DNA from: Candidatus Hydrogenedentota bacterium
GTDB lineage: Bacteria > Hydrogenedentota > Hydrogenedentia > Hydrogenedentales > SLHB01
Length of the DNA: 64,000 nt
Assembly: GCA_019695095.1 (NCBI GenBank)
Contig: JAIBAQ010000001.1
Span: 47,477-111,476 of the forward strand
Direction: 5' to 3'
Made by a program: the position numbers and the translations under genes. Positions 8,515-17,557 of the stretch are shown here, one piece after another; positions within the stretch are counted from its first letter, which is position 1, and the number at the start of each line of letters is the position of its first letter. Below the pieces are notes generated by a model. It saw only the letters and a program-made list of their open reading frames with translations, was not told the DNA's origin and searched no databases.

Positions 8515-10524
8515 ATGACGATAGCTCGTGCTTTTGCCGCTCTTCTGGCACTTAGCTTGCCGGTGTACCCAGATACGGTTGCCCGTACGGCTGATATTTC
8601 GGCGATGGTTACTTGGTCCGACACTCACCTGCTGCGTGGCACCGGTGAAGATACGGCGTTTGCATTCCGTTACGCACACAAACCTTCCAGCGAGTTCTTG
8701 CCTTCGTGGGATCATGCGCAATCGGAGGAGCACGGCCGCGTCACTCGCGTCTTCACCGACCCCAAGACGGGATTGCGCGTCACCTGTGAAATCACCACGT
8801 TCGAGAAGCTCCCGGTTGTGGAATGGGTCGCTCGTGTAACGAACACCGGGAATGCCGATACGCCCCTTATCGAGGATTTGCTTCCCCTCGACGCCGCGTT
8901 TGCGGGCATGAACGGCGAAGTCACCGTCCATCATTCGCTTGGCGACAGCAATTCAGACAAGAGCTTTGCTCCCGTCGAAGACGTATTCGCCCCAGACCGC
9001 CGCGAACCGCTGGCGTTTTCTCCCAGCGCCGGCCGTTCGTCTGAAGACCATCTTCCGTTCTTCACGCTGGACGCCCACGGACATGGCGTCACGTTGGCCG
9101 TTGGCTGGTCGGGCCAATGGAATGCCGCCTTCCTTCGGGACTCGGACGGCACGTTTCGCGTTCAGGCAGGTCAACAGACCACCAAGTTCGTTCTCCACCC
9201 CGGCGAGTCGGTGCGCACGCCGCGCATGCTGCTTGTGTTTTGGAAAGGCAATGACCCTCTATTGGGGAACAACCTGCTGCGAAGAACGTTGCTTGCTCAC
9301 TACGTTCCACGGCGCGGAGACAAGCTCGTGTTCCCGCCGATCTGTGCCAGCGTTACCGTAACCGACCCCGACGGTTCGTACGAAGGACCCCATGTCCGGA
9401 CCATGCCCGTCATCGCCAAACGAGGTGCGGAAGTCTTCTGGTCGGACATGGACCCGCAACAGTGGTATCCAAAGGGCTTTCCCGAAGGTACGGGAACCTG
9501 GGAACCGGACCTCGCAAAGTACCCGCGCGGACTTAAGCCCGTCGGCGATGCGGCGCGCGCCGCGGGACTCGGATATCTGCTCTGGTTCGAGCCTGAACGC
9601 GTCGCTCCCGGCACGAAAATCGCCACCACGAAGCCCCAGTACGTAATCTCGACCAAGGGCGACGGCAGCGGTTTGTACAACCTCGCGGACCCGGAAGCGC
9701 GCCAATGGTTGATGGAGTACATCGATAAGCAGGTCACTGAGGCCCAAATCGATTGGTTCCGCTGCGATTTCAACATCCAACCGTTGTCGTATTGGCGGGC
9801 AAAGGACGAAGCCAATCGGCAGGGGATCACCGAAAACCACTACATTGAGGGACTCTATTGGATGTGGGACGAGTTGCGGAGCCGGCATCCAGGGCTGGTC
9901 ATCGACAATTGCGCCAGCGGAGGCCGTCGTATCGACCTTGAGACGTGCATGCGCGGTTTGCCGCTGTGGCACAGCGACCTCCAATGCTCCGGGAAGCCTG
10001 CTCCTGCGGCGGACCAGCTTCAAAACGCGGGCCTGTGGCGGTGGATTCCGTTCCACGGCTGCGGCAACTTCGCGCTTGAGCCCAGCTACGAATTCCGAAG
10101 CGCGATGACAGCAGGCAATATCCTCGGTCCCCTGGGCGTAGGAACGCCGGAGACGTTCGACGAAACTGTAGTGCCGGAAGCAATCGCGCGAACGGTAGCG
10201 ATATCGAAGAAGGTGCGGCCGTTCTTGCTGGGAGATTTCTACCCCGTTTTCCCCCACGACGCATCGGAACGGCAGTGGTTTGGCTATCAGTTTCACCGGG
10301 CCGAATCGAACGATGGCATGATCATCGTGTTCCGGCGCTCCGAAAGCCAAGACGCGTCCCGAATCCTTGCGCTGAAAGGAGTCGACCAGAACATGAAGTA
10401 TGTGATTTCCTTCGAAGATACCCAAGACACGAAGACCGTGTCAGGAAACGAACTCGCCAAACTGACGATCGAGATTGCGACTGCGCCAGGCGCAGCCATT
10501 GTATATTATCGGCCCACGACGTAA
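8515..10524 (+). CDS. Secreted alpha-galactosidase, glycoside hydrolase family 36
   Basis: A 669-residue protein with a signal peptide (ALLALSLPVYPDTVA). An N-terminal beta supersandwich (to about 290) is followed by a TIM barrel with the GH36 landmarks: VFWSDMDPQQWYPKG, LLWFEPERVAPG, the nucleophile region WFRCDFN (Asp418) and the acid/base region LPLWHSDLQ (Asp488), plus NCASGGRRIDLE. The family hydrolyses alpha-1,6-galactosides such as melibiose, raffinose and galactomannan side chains, and some members cleave alpha-N-acetylgalactosamine. The signal peptide places it outside the cytoplasm, unlike many GH36 enzymes. The C-terminal beta domain is complete. Confidence 0.9.
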   Translation: MTIARAFAALLALSLPVYPDTVARTADISAMVTWSDTHLLRGTGEDTAFAFRYAHKPSSEFLPSWDHAQSEEHGRVTRVFTDPKTGLRVTCEITTFEKLPVVEWVARVTNTGNADTPLIEDLLPLDAAFAGMNGEVTVHHSLGDSNSDKSFAPVEDVFAPDRREPLAFSPSAGRSSEDHLPFFTLDAHGHGVTLAVGWSGQWNAAFLRDSDGTFRVQAGQQTTKFVLHPGESVRTPRMLLVFWKGNDPLLGNNLLRRTLLAHYVPRRGDKLVFPPICASVTVTDPDGSYEGPHVRTMPVIAKRGAEVFWSDMDPQQWYPKGFPEGTGTWEPDLAKYPRGLKPVGDAARAAGLGYLLWFEPERVAPGTKIATTKPQYVISTKGDGSGLYNLADPEARQWLMEYIDKQVTEAQIDWFRCDFNIQPLSYWRAKDEANRQGITENHYIEGLYWMWDELRSRHPGLVIDNCASGGRRIDLETCMRGLPLWHSDLQCSGKPAPAADQLQNAGLWRWIPFHGCGNFALEPSYEFRSAMTAGNILGPLGVGTPETFDETVVPEAIARTVAISKKVRPFLLGDFYPVFPHDASERQWFGYQFHRAESNDGMIIVFRRSESQDASRILALKGVDQNMKYVISFEDTQDTKTVSGNELAKLTIEIATAPGAAIVYYRPTT

Positions 10525-10643
10525 GCTTGGGGCGTTATGAAGGCTTGTGTTGCGTAATGGCGAATGTGCAGGGGTATCGCCCGCATTGTTTTCGCCACAC
10601 TCCGGTAGTCCTATCAGCCTAGCCGACAGGAAAGGAGTCGTAG

Positions 10644-11585
10644 TTGTCTTCGTCTGCGGTACGTATTTCCATCGTTGTTCCTGCGCTCAACGAATCCCCC
10701 AATCTAGTCCCATTGTATGAGCGCTTGACCGATGTCTTGGCCGGGGTGGACTGCGAATGGGAACTGATCGTTGTCGACGATGGCAGCACAGACAATTCTG
10801 CGGAAGTTCTTAACGAGCTCCATTCTCGTGACGCGCGCGTTCGCGCCCTCGTGTTCACGCGCAATTTCGGGCAGGACGCGGCGATAACGGCGGGCTTGCA
10901 GGCAGCGACGGGGGATGCCGTCATTGTTATGGATGCGGACGGGCAGGATCCCCCCGAGGTCATCCCCGCAATGCTCGCACGCTGGCGGGAAGGCTACAAG
11001 ATTGTGGCTGGACGCCGCATTCGCCGGATCGAACACGCCGCGAGCAAACGGGCCTTCGCATTCGTATTCTATCGCGTCATGCGTGCCGCGACCGGATGGG
11101 ACTACCCTCTCGACACGGGTGAGTTCCGCGTGTTGGACCGCGCCGTGGTGGATGTCCTGAACGCGTGTCCGCAGCGGAACCGGCTCATGCGCACGCTCAG
11201 TTCATGGACGGGATATGCTCATTCCGTCGTGGACTATACGCAAGAACGCCGCATGCACGGCAAGACGAAGTATTCCTTCCTGAGAAGCCTGCGCCTTGCC
11301 GTCACAGGCCTAACAGCGTTTTCGACTTTGCCACTTCGGATTGCACTTTGGCTGGGCGTCTTCATCATCTCGATGTCCATGGTTGCGGCGCTGGGGCTCC
11401 TGCTTCGGTCGAACCCCGCGTCTTTGCTGGAATGGGGCATGCTCGGTCTATTGCTCGTGAGCGGCGTCCAATGCTTACTGATTGGCATCATCGGGGAATA
11501 TGTTGGGCGAGCCATGATTGAGCTGCAGCAACGACCCCTCTTCGTCATAAGCAAGGCAATCGGGCTTGATTCCCCAAGACAATAG
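10644..11585 (+). CDS. Family 2 glycosyltransferase with two C-terminal membrane spans (DPM/ArnC-like)
   Basis: A 313-residue protein: SIVVPALNESPNLVPLYERL, VVDDGSTDNS, NFGQDAAITAGLQAATGD and the metal-binding VMDADGQDPPE, then GRRIRR and two hydrophobic hairpins at about 228-300. This layout matches polyprenyl-phosphate sugar transferases (dolichol-phosphate mannose synthase, ArnC, GtrB), which load a sugar onto a lipid carrier at the inner membrane. The start codon is TTG at 10644, with AAAGGAG seven bases before it; no better in-frame ATG exists upstream. No flippase or GtrA partner is next to it. Confidence 0.88.
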   Translation: MSSSAVRISIVVPALNESPNLVPLYERLTDVLAGVDCEWELIVVDDGSTDNSAEVLNELHSRDARVRALVFTRNFGQDAAITAGLQAATGDAVIVMDADGQDPPEVIPAMLARWREGYKIVAGRRIRRIEHAASKRAFAFVFYRVMRAATGWDYPLDTGEFRVLDRAVVDVLNACPQRNRLMRTLSSWTGYAHSVVDYTQERRMHGKTKYSFLRSLRLAVTGLTAFSTLPLRIALWLGVFIISMSMVAALGLLLRSNPASLLEWGMLGLLLVSGVQCLLIGIIGEYVGRAMIELQQRPLFVISKAIGLDSPRQ

Positions 11586-11752
11586 CCCTTGTTGGATTAG
11601 TAAATTCTTGCCAATTCGATACCTTTAAACAGAAAGTATGCTCATTTTGGCGACACATTTATCCAAACTTGACAACTCTTGAACCATCGTTCGATTTTCG
11701 TGTACTTGCGTAAGGCATTCCTGCTTAAGCCTTTCCAACTCTGCGCCAAAAT

Positions 11753-11768
11753 CGGCACATCCTATGCT
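11753..11768 (+). promoter_or_regulatory. Sigma-54-type promoter upstream of the PEP-CTERM gene
   Basis: CGGCAC (GG at 11754-11755) and ATGCT (GC at 11766-11767) have the strict ten-base spacing between the GG and GC dinucleotides of -24/-12 promoters; the consensus is TGGCAC-N5-TTGCW. The predicted transcript starts near 11779, giving a leader of about 62 bases. PEP-CTERM genes in other bacteria are known to be driven by RpoN with the PrsK/PrsR system, so this fits. One base differs in each box. Confidence 0.5.
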
Positions 11769-11796
11769 CTATACCCCCACAAGACTGATGAATACC

Positions 11797-11821
11797 TTCC
11801 CAGTCCAGTTGAGGCTGGGAA
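11797..11821 (+). promoter_or_regulatory. Leader stem-loop before the PEP-CTERM gene
   Basis: TTCCCAG (11797-11803) pairs perfectly with CTGGGAA (11815-11821) around an 11-base loop, ending about 20 bases before the ATG and just upstream of the purine-rich ribosome binding site GGGGGAAGGAAG. It could stabilise the leader or control access to the site. Confidence 0.4.
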
Positions 11822-11841
11822 AGAATGAGGGGGAAGGAAGT

Positions 11842-12537
11842 ATGAAGATCTCGACTCGCCGCCTGGCCGTTGCACTCTCGATCGTTGCACTAGCGTTCGT
11901 TGCTCTGCCGGTTGGGGCAACTATGATGCCCACGTACTCGACACCGCTTGCCGACATGACAAATCCCGAGGCGTGGCTGCTTGGCCAGAACAGCGCACTG
12001 TTTGAAAGCTTGGCGGATCGCGTTGGAATGTGGGACTGGAATTCGTCTTCAGTTCATACGGCGATTCCGTTCGCCTGGATGCCTGCGACTTCAAGAGGCC
12101 AGTTGCGGTACACCCCGTTGGTTGGCAAGAACCTGCTCAGCCAGCAGCTCTTGGAGAACACGGACGGAATGGCGGCGTTCACAAACGCTTCTTCTTCCGA
12201 AGCGGCGTATGCGAAGGGGCTGGATTCAAGCGTCATCTCTGGGTGGAGACTTCCACAAGCGACTTTGGGTTCCAACCCGGTCTTTATGACGCCGCAGCAG
12301 CCGTCGTTGAATCAGTCTGCGTCGGCAACGTCGACTTCGTCGGCTTACGCAAGCAATACATTCAGCGTCGCGTCGGCGAGCGAGAGCATCAATGCTTCCG
12401 TAAGCGAAGAATTTGGTCAGGGCATGGCCAAGTGCCATCCTCCGGCGGTGGTACCGGAACCGGCCTCGATGCTTCTGATGGGCACGGGACTCGCCGGTCT
12501 GGCGGCTTCACGCATGGGCAAGAAGCGCCGCAGCTAA
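11842..12537 (+). CDS. PEP-CTERM surface/secreted protein
   Basis: A 231-residue protein. An N-terminal signal peptide (MKISTRRLAVALSIVALAF, cleavage near VGA) is followed by a low-complexity middle rich in Ser, Ala, Thr and Asn, and a C-terminal sorting signal: VPEPASMLLMGTGLAGLAA then a basic RMGKKRRS tail. PEP-CTERM tails are recognised and cleaved by exosortase (EpsH), usually in bacteria that make exopolysaccharide; no exosortase lies in this window. The ATG at 11842 has AAGGAAG before it, and a longer upstream frame would bury the signal peptide. The body gives no enzymatic motif, so a structural or matrix role is the best guess. Confidence 0.85.
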   Translation: MKISTRRLAVALSIVALAFVALPVGATMMPTYSTPLADMTNPEAWLLGQNSALFESLADRVGMWDWNSSSVHTAIPFAWMPATSRGQLRYTPLVGKNLLSQQLLENTDGMAAFTNASSSEAAYAKGLDSSVISGWRLPQATLGSNPVFMTPQQPSLNQSASATSTSSAYASNTFSVASASESINASVSEEFGQGMAKCHPPAVVPEPASMLLMGTGLAGLAASRMGKKRRS

Positions 12538-12568
12538 ACCGTCATCGCAAGCTAAGCGATTCGAATAG

Positions 12569-12611
12569 CCGCGTGGAACACGAAGCCGGTTCCACGCGGC
12601 AACGTTTTTAC
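12569..12611 (+). terminator. Intrinsic terminator after the PEP-CTERM gene
   Basis: CCGCGTGGAAC (12569-12579) pairs perfectly with GTTCCACGCGG (12589-12599), an 11-base-pair stem with a 9-base loop, followed within six bases by TTTTT. It ends the transcript from the left before the convergent phosphatase gene. Confidence 0.75.
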
Positions 12612-12629
12612 TTCCTGTGAAGAAAAGGA

Positions 12630-13559
12630 CTAGTTCCGCTGCATAATAATCGTCTTGAGTTCGGACAGAGATTTCTCCATTGCTTCAATGCGGCGAATCA
12701 ACTCATCATCTTTGTGTGATTCGCCAATCTCGAAATGGGCAACAAGCGGGCGATGATCGCTGTTGTCCCCGTTGCTGCAGTAATCACTGGCCATCGGGAT
12801 TATCGTGGAATTCGCCTTCCATTGCTGCGCCGGGCCTGCAGTAAATACAAAGTCAAGGATCGATTTATAGTTTTTGTTACACTGCGACGGAATGAGCGCG
12901 CCGGGCTTAACCCAAGCAAACACGCCATCGCTAATCATATTGTCAAAGCCCTTGTCGTGTCCTTCATCCGATACGCGGTAATCGAAGTTGTAATCGCCGA
13001 CAGCAATTACGCCCACCGTTGGATCCTTTGTCAATTGTGCACGCGTCCACTCGTTCAACTGCGATGCCTGCGTATGCCTCGCATTGTTATTGCTCCGGTA
13101 GAGATGGTTAACCATGAAGTAAAAGGTTGCGCCGGTGTCCTTGTCCAGAAAAGGAATCACCAGCGGAGACCGCACCTTGTTTTCCGGATTAATATAGTGA
13201 AGCTCCACAGCTTCGTCCTTGGGTTCCAGGCGATCTGTACGGTACACGATTGCCATCAGGTCGGTCCTGCCAGTCGTACCTAGCACATACGAGAAGTCGT
13301 GTCCACTGGCAGCCTCCACAGCCACTTCAAACTGCTGCGCCCAGCTCTTGTCTGTTACTTCACACAGGCCCCACAAATCACATTGTTCGTCTTTCTCCAC
13401 TGTGGCCAGCGCCTCTGCAGTCTTGTCCAGAGTGGCTCCGCCTGATTCAACATTGAATGAGCCGACCGTTAATGTCGCGGCATCCGTCGAGACAACTCCC
13501 CAAACAAGTGCTAGCGAAAGAGACAGCAACTGCAAATACCGAGCGAAACTGCACTGCAT
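12630..13559 (-). CDS. Secreted endonuclease/exonuclease/phosphatase (EEP) family protein
   Basis: A 309-residue protein with a signal peptide (cleavage near STDAATL). It shows EEP landmarks: SFNVESGG, the metal-binding Glu in LWGLCEV, MVNHLYR, GDYNFDYR (Asp/Asn pair), and the catalytic NSDHRPLVAHF near the end. The last 35 residues form a short coiled coil (DDELIRRIEAMEKSLSELK). The fold covers DNases, phosphodiesterases and sphingomyelinases; the extracellular location suggests nuclease or phosphatase scavenging. GGAGGG seven bases before the ATG supports the start. Confidence 0.85.
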   Translation of the reverse strand: MQCSFARYLQLLSLSLALVWGVVSTDAATLTVGSFNVESGGATLDKTAEALATVEKDEQCDLWGLCEVTDKSWAQQFEVAVEAASGHDFSYVLGTTGRTDLMAIVYRTDRLEPKDEAVELHYINPENKVRSPLVIPFLDKDTGATFYFMVNHLYRSNNNARHTQASQLNEWTRAQLTKDPTVGVIAVGDYNFDYRVSDEGHDKGFDNMISDGVFAWVKPGALIPSQCNKNYKSILDFVFTAGPAQQWKANSTIIPMASDYCSNGDNSDHRPLVAHFEIGESHKDDELIRRIEAMEKSLSELKTIIMQRN

Positions 13560-13736
13560 AGCTTCACCCTCCCTCTTAACCTGTTTACGAGAACAGCCCT
13601 CAACCCTAAATCTAGCTATCAGTATATTCTTCGATTACCGCCACGGCAACAACGCAATGTTGGAAACCGCACCTTCCACTGTTGACATGCCTCCTGAGCC
13701 CAACTACAGTTGGACGCCAACACGCGAGGTGACGCC

Positions 13737-15032
13737 GTGGGAAATAGGAAATGGTCGAATTGGTCCGGCCGTGTTCGTTGCGCCCCGGAACGCATAGAAA
13801 TACCATCTGGATTGGAAGAGCTTCAGCGGACAGTCCGCGAAGGCAATTCTCCCATTCGTGTTGTTGGTTCAGGCCACTCCTTTTCCGACATAGTCGCCAC
13901 AGACGGCACGCTCCTGTCGCTCGATGCCATGCAGGGAGTGTTCGATGTCAATCGCGAGATGTGCGAAGCAACGGTATGGGCCGGCACAAAGCTGTGGCGC
14001 TTGAATCATCTCTTAGCCGAACACGGTTTGGCCATGCCGAATCTTGGCGACATCAATGTTCAGTCCATCGCAGGCGCCGTGAGTACCGGCACCCACGGTA
14101 CGGGAATCGAATTCGGGTGCCTTTCCACCTTCATTCAGTCGGTCACGCTTGTCACCGCTGACGGGGAAATTGTCGAATGCGCGCCCGGCTCGGATACGTT
14201 GAAGGCCGTTGCGGTCTCTGTTGGCGCGCTGGGGGTCCTCGCGAAGGTACGGCTCAAACTTGTTCCGTCGTATCGCCTTCATTACGTTGCCGACACGTTA
14301 CCCGTACGCGAAGCGATCGAACAGGCGGAATCATTCGCGCGCGAGTGCCGTCACTACGAGTTCTTCGTATTTCCCCACACGAGCATGGCGATGGCCAAGT
14401 GGCATCGCAGTACCAGCGCGCCACCATCGACGCGTCCCGCAGTGAAATGGGTAGACGAAGTTTTGCTGGAGAATATGTGCTTCGGACTTGTAGGAGCCCT
14501 GGGCCGAATAAACTCACGATGGTGTCCGGCGATCAGCCGTTTCACCGCGCGCACCGCAAACCGCCGTGAGGAAATCGACGACGGACACAGAGTCCTGTCC
14601 ACGCGCCGTCTCGTACGATTCAACGAGATGGAATACGCGCTTCCAGCCGAGCACGGTCCGGAAGCCCTGCACGAGATTCTGCGGCTGGTTGAATCCCGGC
14701 GCTTCGGGGTCAGCTTCCCCATCGAATACCGCTTCGTGAAGGGGGACGACCTTTGGTTGAGCCCATTCTACGGACGTGACAGCGTCACAATCTCGTTGCA
14801 CCAATTCCGCGGCATGGACTATCACGAGTACTTTCACGCGGCAGAACAGGTCTTTCGCAAATATGACGGCCGCCCGCATTGGGGCAAATTGCATAGTCTA
14901 TCTTCAGATGAACTGGAGGCATCCTACCCGAAATGGGGGGATTTCCATACGTTGCGGCTTCAACTTGACCCACACGGACGCTTCCTCAATCCGCATCTGC
15001 GTGATCTCTTTGGAACTAGACACACAACGTGA
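13737..15032 (+). CDS. FAD-linked sugar-lactone oxidase (D-arabinono-/L-gulono-1,4-lactone oxidase family)
   Basis: A 431-residue protein opening NRKWSNWSGRVRCAPERIEIP, the typical start of ALO/GULO enzymes. The PCMH-type FAD domain includes IRVVGSGHSFSD and GAVSTGTHGTG; the C-terminal ALO domain ends with HWGKLHSLSSDEL and DPHGRFLNPHLRDLFG, where the HWGK signature binds near the flavin. These enzymes oxidise aldonolactones or sugar alcohols such as xylitol. GTG at 13737 is preferred because GAGGTG lies just before it; a TTG 27 bases earlier is also in frame. No signal peptide is visible, so it is probably cytoplasmic. Confidence 0.85.
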   Translation: MGNRKWSNWSGRVRCAPERIEIPSGLEELQRTVREGNSPIRVVGSGHSFSDIVATDGTLLSLDAMQGVFDVNREMCEATVWAGTKLWRLNHLLAEHGLAMPNLGDINVQSIAGAVSTGTHGTGIEFGCLSTFIQSVTLVTADGEIVECAPGSDTLKAVAVSVGALGVLAKVRLKLVPSYRLHYVADTLPVREAIEQAESFARECRHYEFFVFPHTSMAMAKWHRSTSAPPSTRPAVKWVDEVLLENMCFGLVGALGRINSRWCPAISRFTARTANRREEIDDGHRVLSTRRLVRFNEMEYALPAEHGPEALHEILRLVESRRFGVSFPIEYRFVKGDDLWLSPFYGRDSVTISLHQFRGMDYHEYFHAAEQVFRKYDGRPHWGKLHSLSSDELEASYPKWGDFHTLRLQLDPHGRFLNPHLRDLFGTRHTT

Positions 15033-15199
15033 TTCAGGATGTCAGCGAGCTTGACTAAAGCCCCCAGGAATTACAGCCGGAGTAGGTTGCAGGAATGCGC
15101 CGCTGTTGAACGCGGCATAATGTGTCTTTCGAGGAACTGCGGGGTAGCAATATGGACAATCCGGTCCGTATGGGTAGGTTTACATTGCCGCGGCGATGA

Positions 15200-15904
15200 T
15201 TATTTCAGTTCCTTGACCTTAAGGTTGCGGAATTCGATGCGATATCCTTCGCCTTCAAGCCCAACAAAACCCTTGGGGTTGCCGCAGTTGTTCACTTTGC
15301 AGGTTACCGCGCCATTCACCCATAGAGTCAGTTCGCTGCCCTTCGCGGTGATTTCCAGCGTATTCCATTCACCGGCAGGTTTCACGCGCCCGTCTTTCAC
15401 CTCATCTTTGGTGCCAAACGATTTCTTCTTGCCGTCTGGGCCAAGCGTTTCGCCGAAGAGATAGCCCCCGTCCGCATCACCGAATTGAGCTTGATGCCAA
15501 AGTGAACCGTCTTTGGAATTGCGCGCATACGCGCCGCTATTGTAGCCTGTCTTCCCTTCGACCTTCGTGTAACGAAACTCAAAGTGAAACACGGCATCGC
15601 CGAATTCGCGGTCACACAACAACATGTCATGACCGCCGTCGCCTTCACAGACCAGCGTTTTCCCGGCATCCTCGACGTGCCACTGCTGCTTGCCAAGCGG
15701 ATCCTTGGGCGGAACCGCTACGCGCGACCACCCCTTCAGGTCCGCGGAAGGTATGATGTCCACCCAGCCTTTGGAGTCTGCTTCCAATGCGCTGGGCGTT
15801 GGTTCCGCAGCCACTGCGCTTCCTGCAATCACGAGACTCAGCAGAACCCCCGCAAGGGTCCACTTACCATATTGAATTCGCGAAGAGACGTGTTGAGTTT
15901 TCAT
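15200..15904 (-). CDS. Exported DUF1080 (3-keto-disaccharide hydrolase-like) protein
   Basis: A 234-residue protein with a signal peptide (cleavage near SAVAAEP) and one concanavalin-like jelly roll. Recognisable family segments are LKGWSRVAVPP, EFRYTKVEGKTGYNSGAYAR, PAGEWNTLEITAKGSELTLWVNG and a closing IEFRNLKVKEL. DUF1080 proteins are abundant in PVC-type bacteria; some hydrolyse 3-keto-glycosides made by FAD-dependent glycoside 3-dehydrogenases. An FAD oxidoreductase encoded just upstream on the same strand may be related, but it belongs to a different FAD family. Confidence 0.85.
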   Translation of the reverse strand: MKTQHVSSRIQYGKWTLAGVLLSLVIAGSAVAAEPTPSALEADSKGWVDIIPSADLKGWSRVAVPPKDPLGKQQWHVEDAGKTLVCEGDGGHDMLLCDREFGDAVFHFEFRYTKVEGKTGYNSGAYARNSKDGSLWHQAQFGDADGGYLFGETLGPDGKKKSFGTKDEVKDGRVKPAGEWNTLEITAKGSELTLWVNGAVTCKVNNCGNPKGFVGLEGEGYRIEFRNLKVKELK

Positions 15905-15984
15905 GGCCGTACGTTAGTCAGTCGGCTCGGCAAAGTCAACCTTATTCAAGATGTCCCGCGCGAGAAGTCTCGCCACAACTTGGT

Positions 15985-17544
15985 TCAGGGAACCCACGTC
16001 AATATCTGCTTGTCTTGCAGTAGGCGTTCTTGAAGACGCTTCACATCCACTTCCTGGACAGCGCAGCCCGCATCTATGGACATGGACGCAGCCGTCGCGG
16101 CGGATTGACCTAACACCATGAACACCGGCTCCATCCGTATCGAGCCATACGCAATATGCGACGCGGAAAGGCAAACTGGAACCAGCAGATTAACGCATTC
16201 GCTCTGCTTGGGCCGGATCGAACGATAGGCTATTGGATATGGCGGGAATCCGCCGACTTCGACATCGCCTTCGTTCCACACGCGTCCGTCCTTGACGTAG
16301 CGCTGCACGTTGTGCGAGTCCATCGTATAGGCGGCGAGACCTACGGCATCGTCGACCACTTCCTGCCCCTGACAATTATGTTGGGTCATCACGTAGTCGG
16401 AGATCATACGCCGCGCTTCTCGAACATAAAGCTGATGTGGCCAGCCGCCTGAGTCGACAAATTCATCTTTTGGCAACCCCCATTGGTTGACCTCATTCCG
16501 CACGTTTTCAGGGACACGCGGGTCGTTGGCGAGAAACCACATCAGTCCCTGCTGGTAATCCTTGTGCTCGTTGAAGATCCGCTCTCGAACCGCATAGTCG
16601 CCGTCGGGGTATTCATAGTTCATGCCGATGTTATCGCTGGCAAATGCGCCCTTGTTGTTGGTATCGGTCTTCTTGTTCGGCATGGGCGTCGACAATCCCA
16701 AAACGGTCCAGTGACCGGCATTGAGATACCGCAACAGCAACTCGTAACGCAGTGGATCGTAGTTCTGCGGCTTTGGGAACGGCATCCGGTTTGCCGGGTC
16801 ATTCGTCAGACACATGCGGAAGTTGTAAGCCTGAATGCGTTTGTCTCCCGCTCCTTCTTCACCAGGTCCGCCGTCGTGAATACTGGGCAGCAATCCGCTG
16901 GACGGATCGCCTTCCACGATATACGGGGCGATGGCGCACTCGAATTGGTGGGACTTGGCGTTTTTAGTCTGCACACCGTTTAGCGTCTCGCCATACACGC
17001 TATTGGCCTCCCTGCCCACGTGATACGAAACGCCGGCCTTCGCCATCAGGTCGCCTTCGTAAGTCGCATCGATGAATACCTTCCCCTCAACGCGTAGCCC
17101 GCTCTCCATGACGATGGCGATTATCCGGCCTTGGTCTTTCTCAACACCCTTCTCAAGGTTAAGCCGTTCGCCGTAGAGCACGGGGATCTTCGCTTCCGCC
17201 ATCATCGATTTGAACGTGTCTTCCGCGACGTGAGGCTCAAACGTCCATGCTTCAGGTTGACCGTAGTGTTTGCCAAGCCGCTGGTAGAACTCTCTCGATA
17301 TCCCCCCAATAGCCTTCTTGTTCCCGATGTCCGTAGCACCAAGCCCGCCCGATGACAAACCGCCCAAATGACGGCCCGGCTCGATCACGACAGCGGTCTT
17401 ACCCATGCGCGCGGCTTGTACGGCCGCCGCGACTCCTCCCGAGGTCCCGCCATAGACGACAATGTCATATGATTCCGCCGCTTCGACTGGCGCAACGACG
17501 GTTCCCGCACATACGGCAACGCAAATGCCAATGAGTGTCTTCAT
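15985..17544 (-). CDS. Exported FAD-dependent oxidoreductase
   Basis: A 519-residue protein with a signal peptide (MKTLIGICVAVCAGTVVA) followed directly by a Rossmann FAD site, YDIVVYGGTSGGVAAAVQAA, and the next conserved turn GRHLGGLSSGGLGATD. The middle holds YRSIRPK and the C-terminal region closes the FAD site with VLGQSAATAASMSIDAG. This family of FAD oxidoreductases is very common next to glycoside hydrolase genes in planctomycete-like genomes, with unknown substrates. The ATG at 17544 lies nine bases after GGTGG; earlier in-frame starts would hide the signal peptide. The gene follows a DUF2804 gene after 13 bases. Confidence 0.85.
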   Translation of the reverse strand: MKTLIGICVAVCAGTVVAPVEAAESYDIVVYGGTSGGVAAAVQAARMGKTAVVIEPGRHLGGLSSGGLGATDIGNKKAIGGISREFYQRLGKHYGQPEAWTFEPHVAEDTFKSMMAEAKIPVLYGERLNLEKGVEKDQGRIIAIVMESGLRVEGKVFIDATYEGDLMAKAGVSYHVGREANSVYGETLNGVQTKNAKSHQFECAIAPYIVEGDPSSGLLPSIHDGGPGEEGAGDKRIQAYNFRMCLTNDPANRMPFPKPQNYDPLRYELLLRYLNAGHWTVLGLSTPMPNKKTDTNNKGAFASDNIGMNYEYPDGDYAVRERIFNEHKDYQQGLMWFLANDPRVPENVRNEVNQWGLPKDEFVDSGGWPHQLYVREARRMISDYVMTQHNCQGQEVVDDAVGLAAYTMDSHNVQRYVKDGRVWNEGDVEVGGFPPYPIAYRSIRPKQSECVNLLVPVCLSASHIAYGSIRMEPVFMVLGQSAATAASMSIDAGCAVQEVDVKRLQERLLQDKQILTWVP

Positions 17545-17557
17545 AATCATGTTCCAC

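Noticed and set aside
8546..8560. A near-perfect sigma-54-like motif, TGGCAC-N5-TTGC
   Set aside because: It lies inside the signal-peptide codons of the alpha-galactosidase gene, with no gene start suitably downstream, so it is more likely chance.
11669..11697. TTGACA upstream of the PEP-CTERM gene as a sigma-70 promoter
   Set aside because: At 17-18 bases the -10 position reads CGATTT or GATTTT, which is too poor; the sigma-54-like element nearer to the gene is better.
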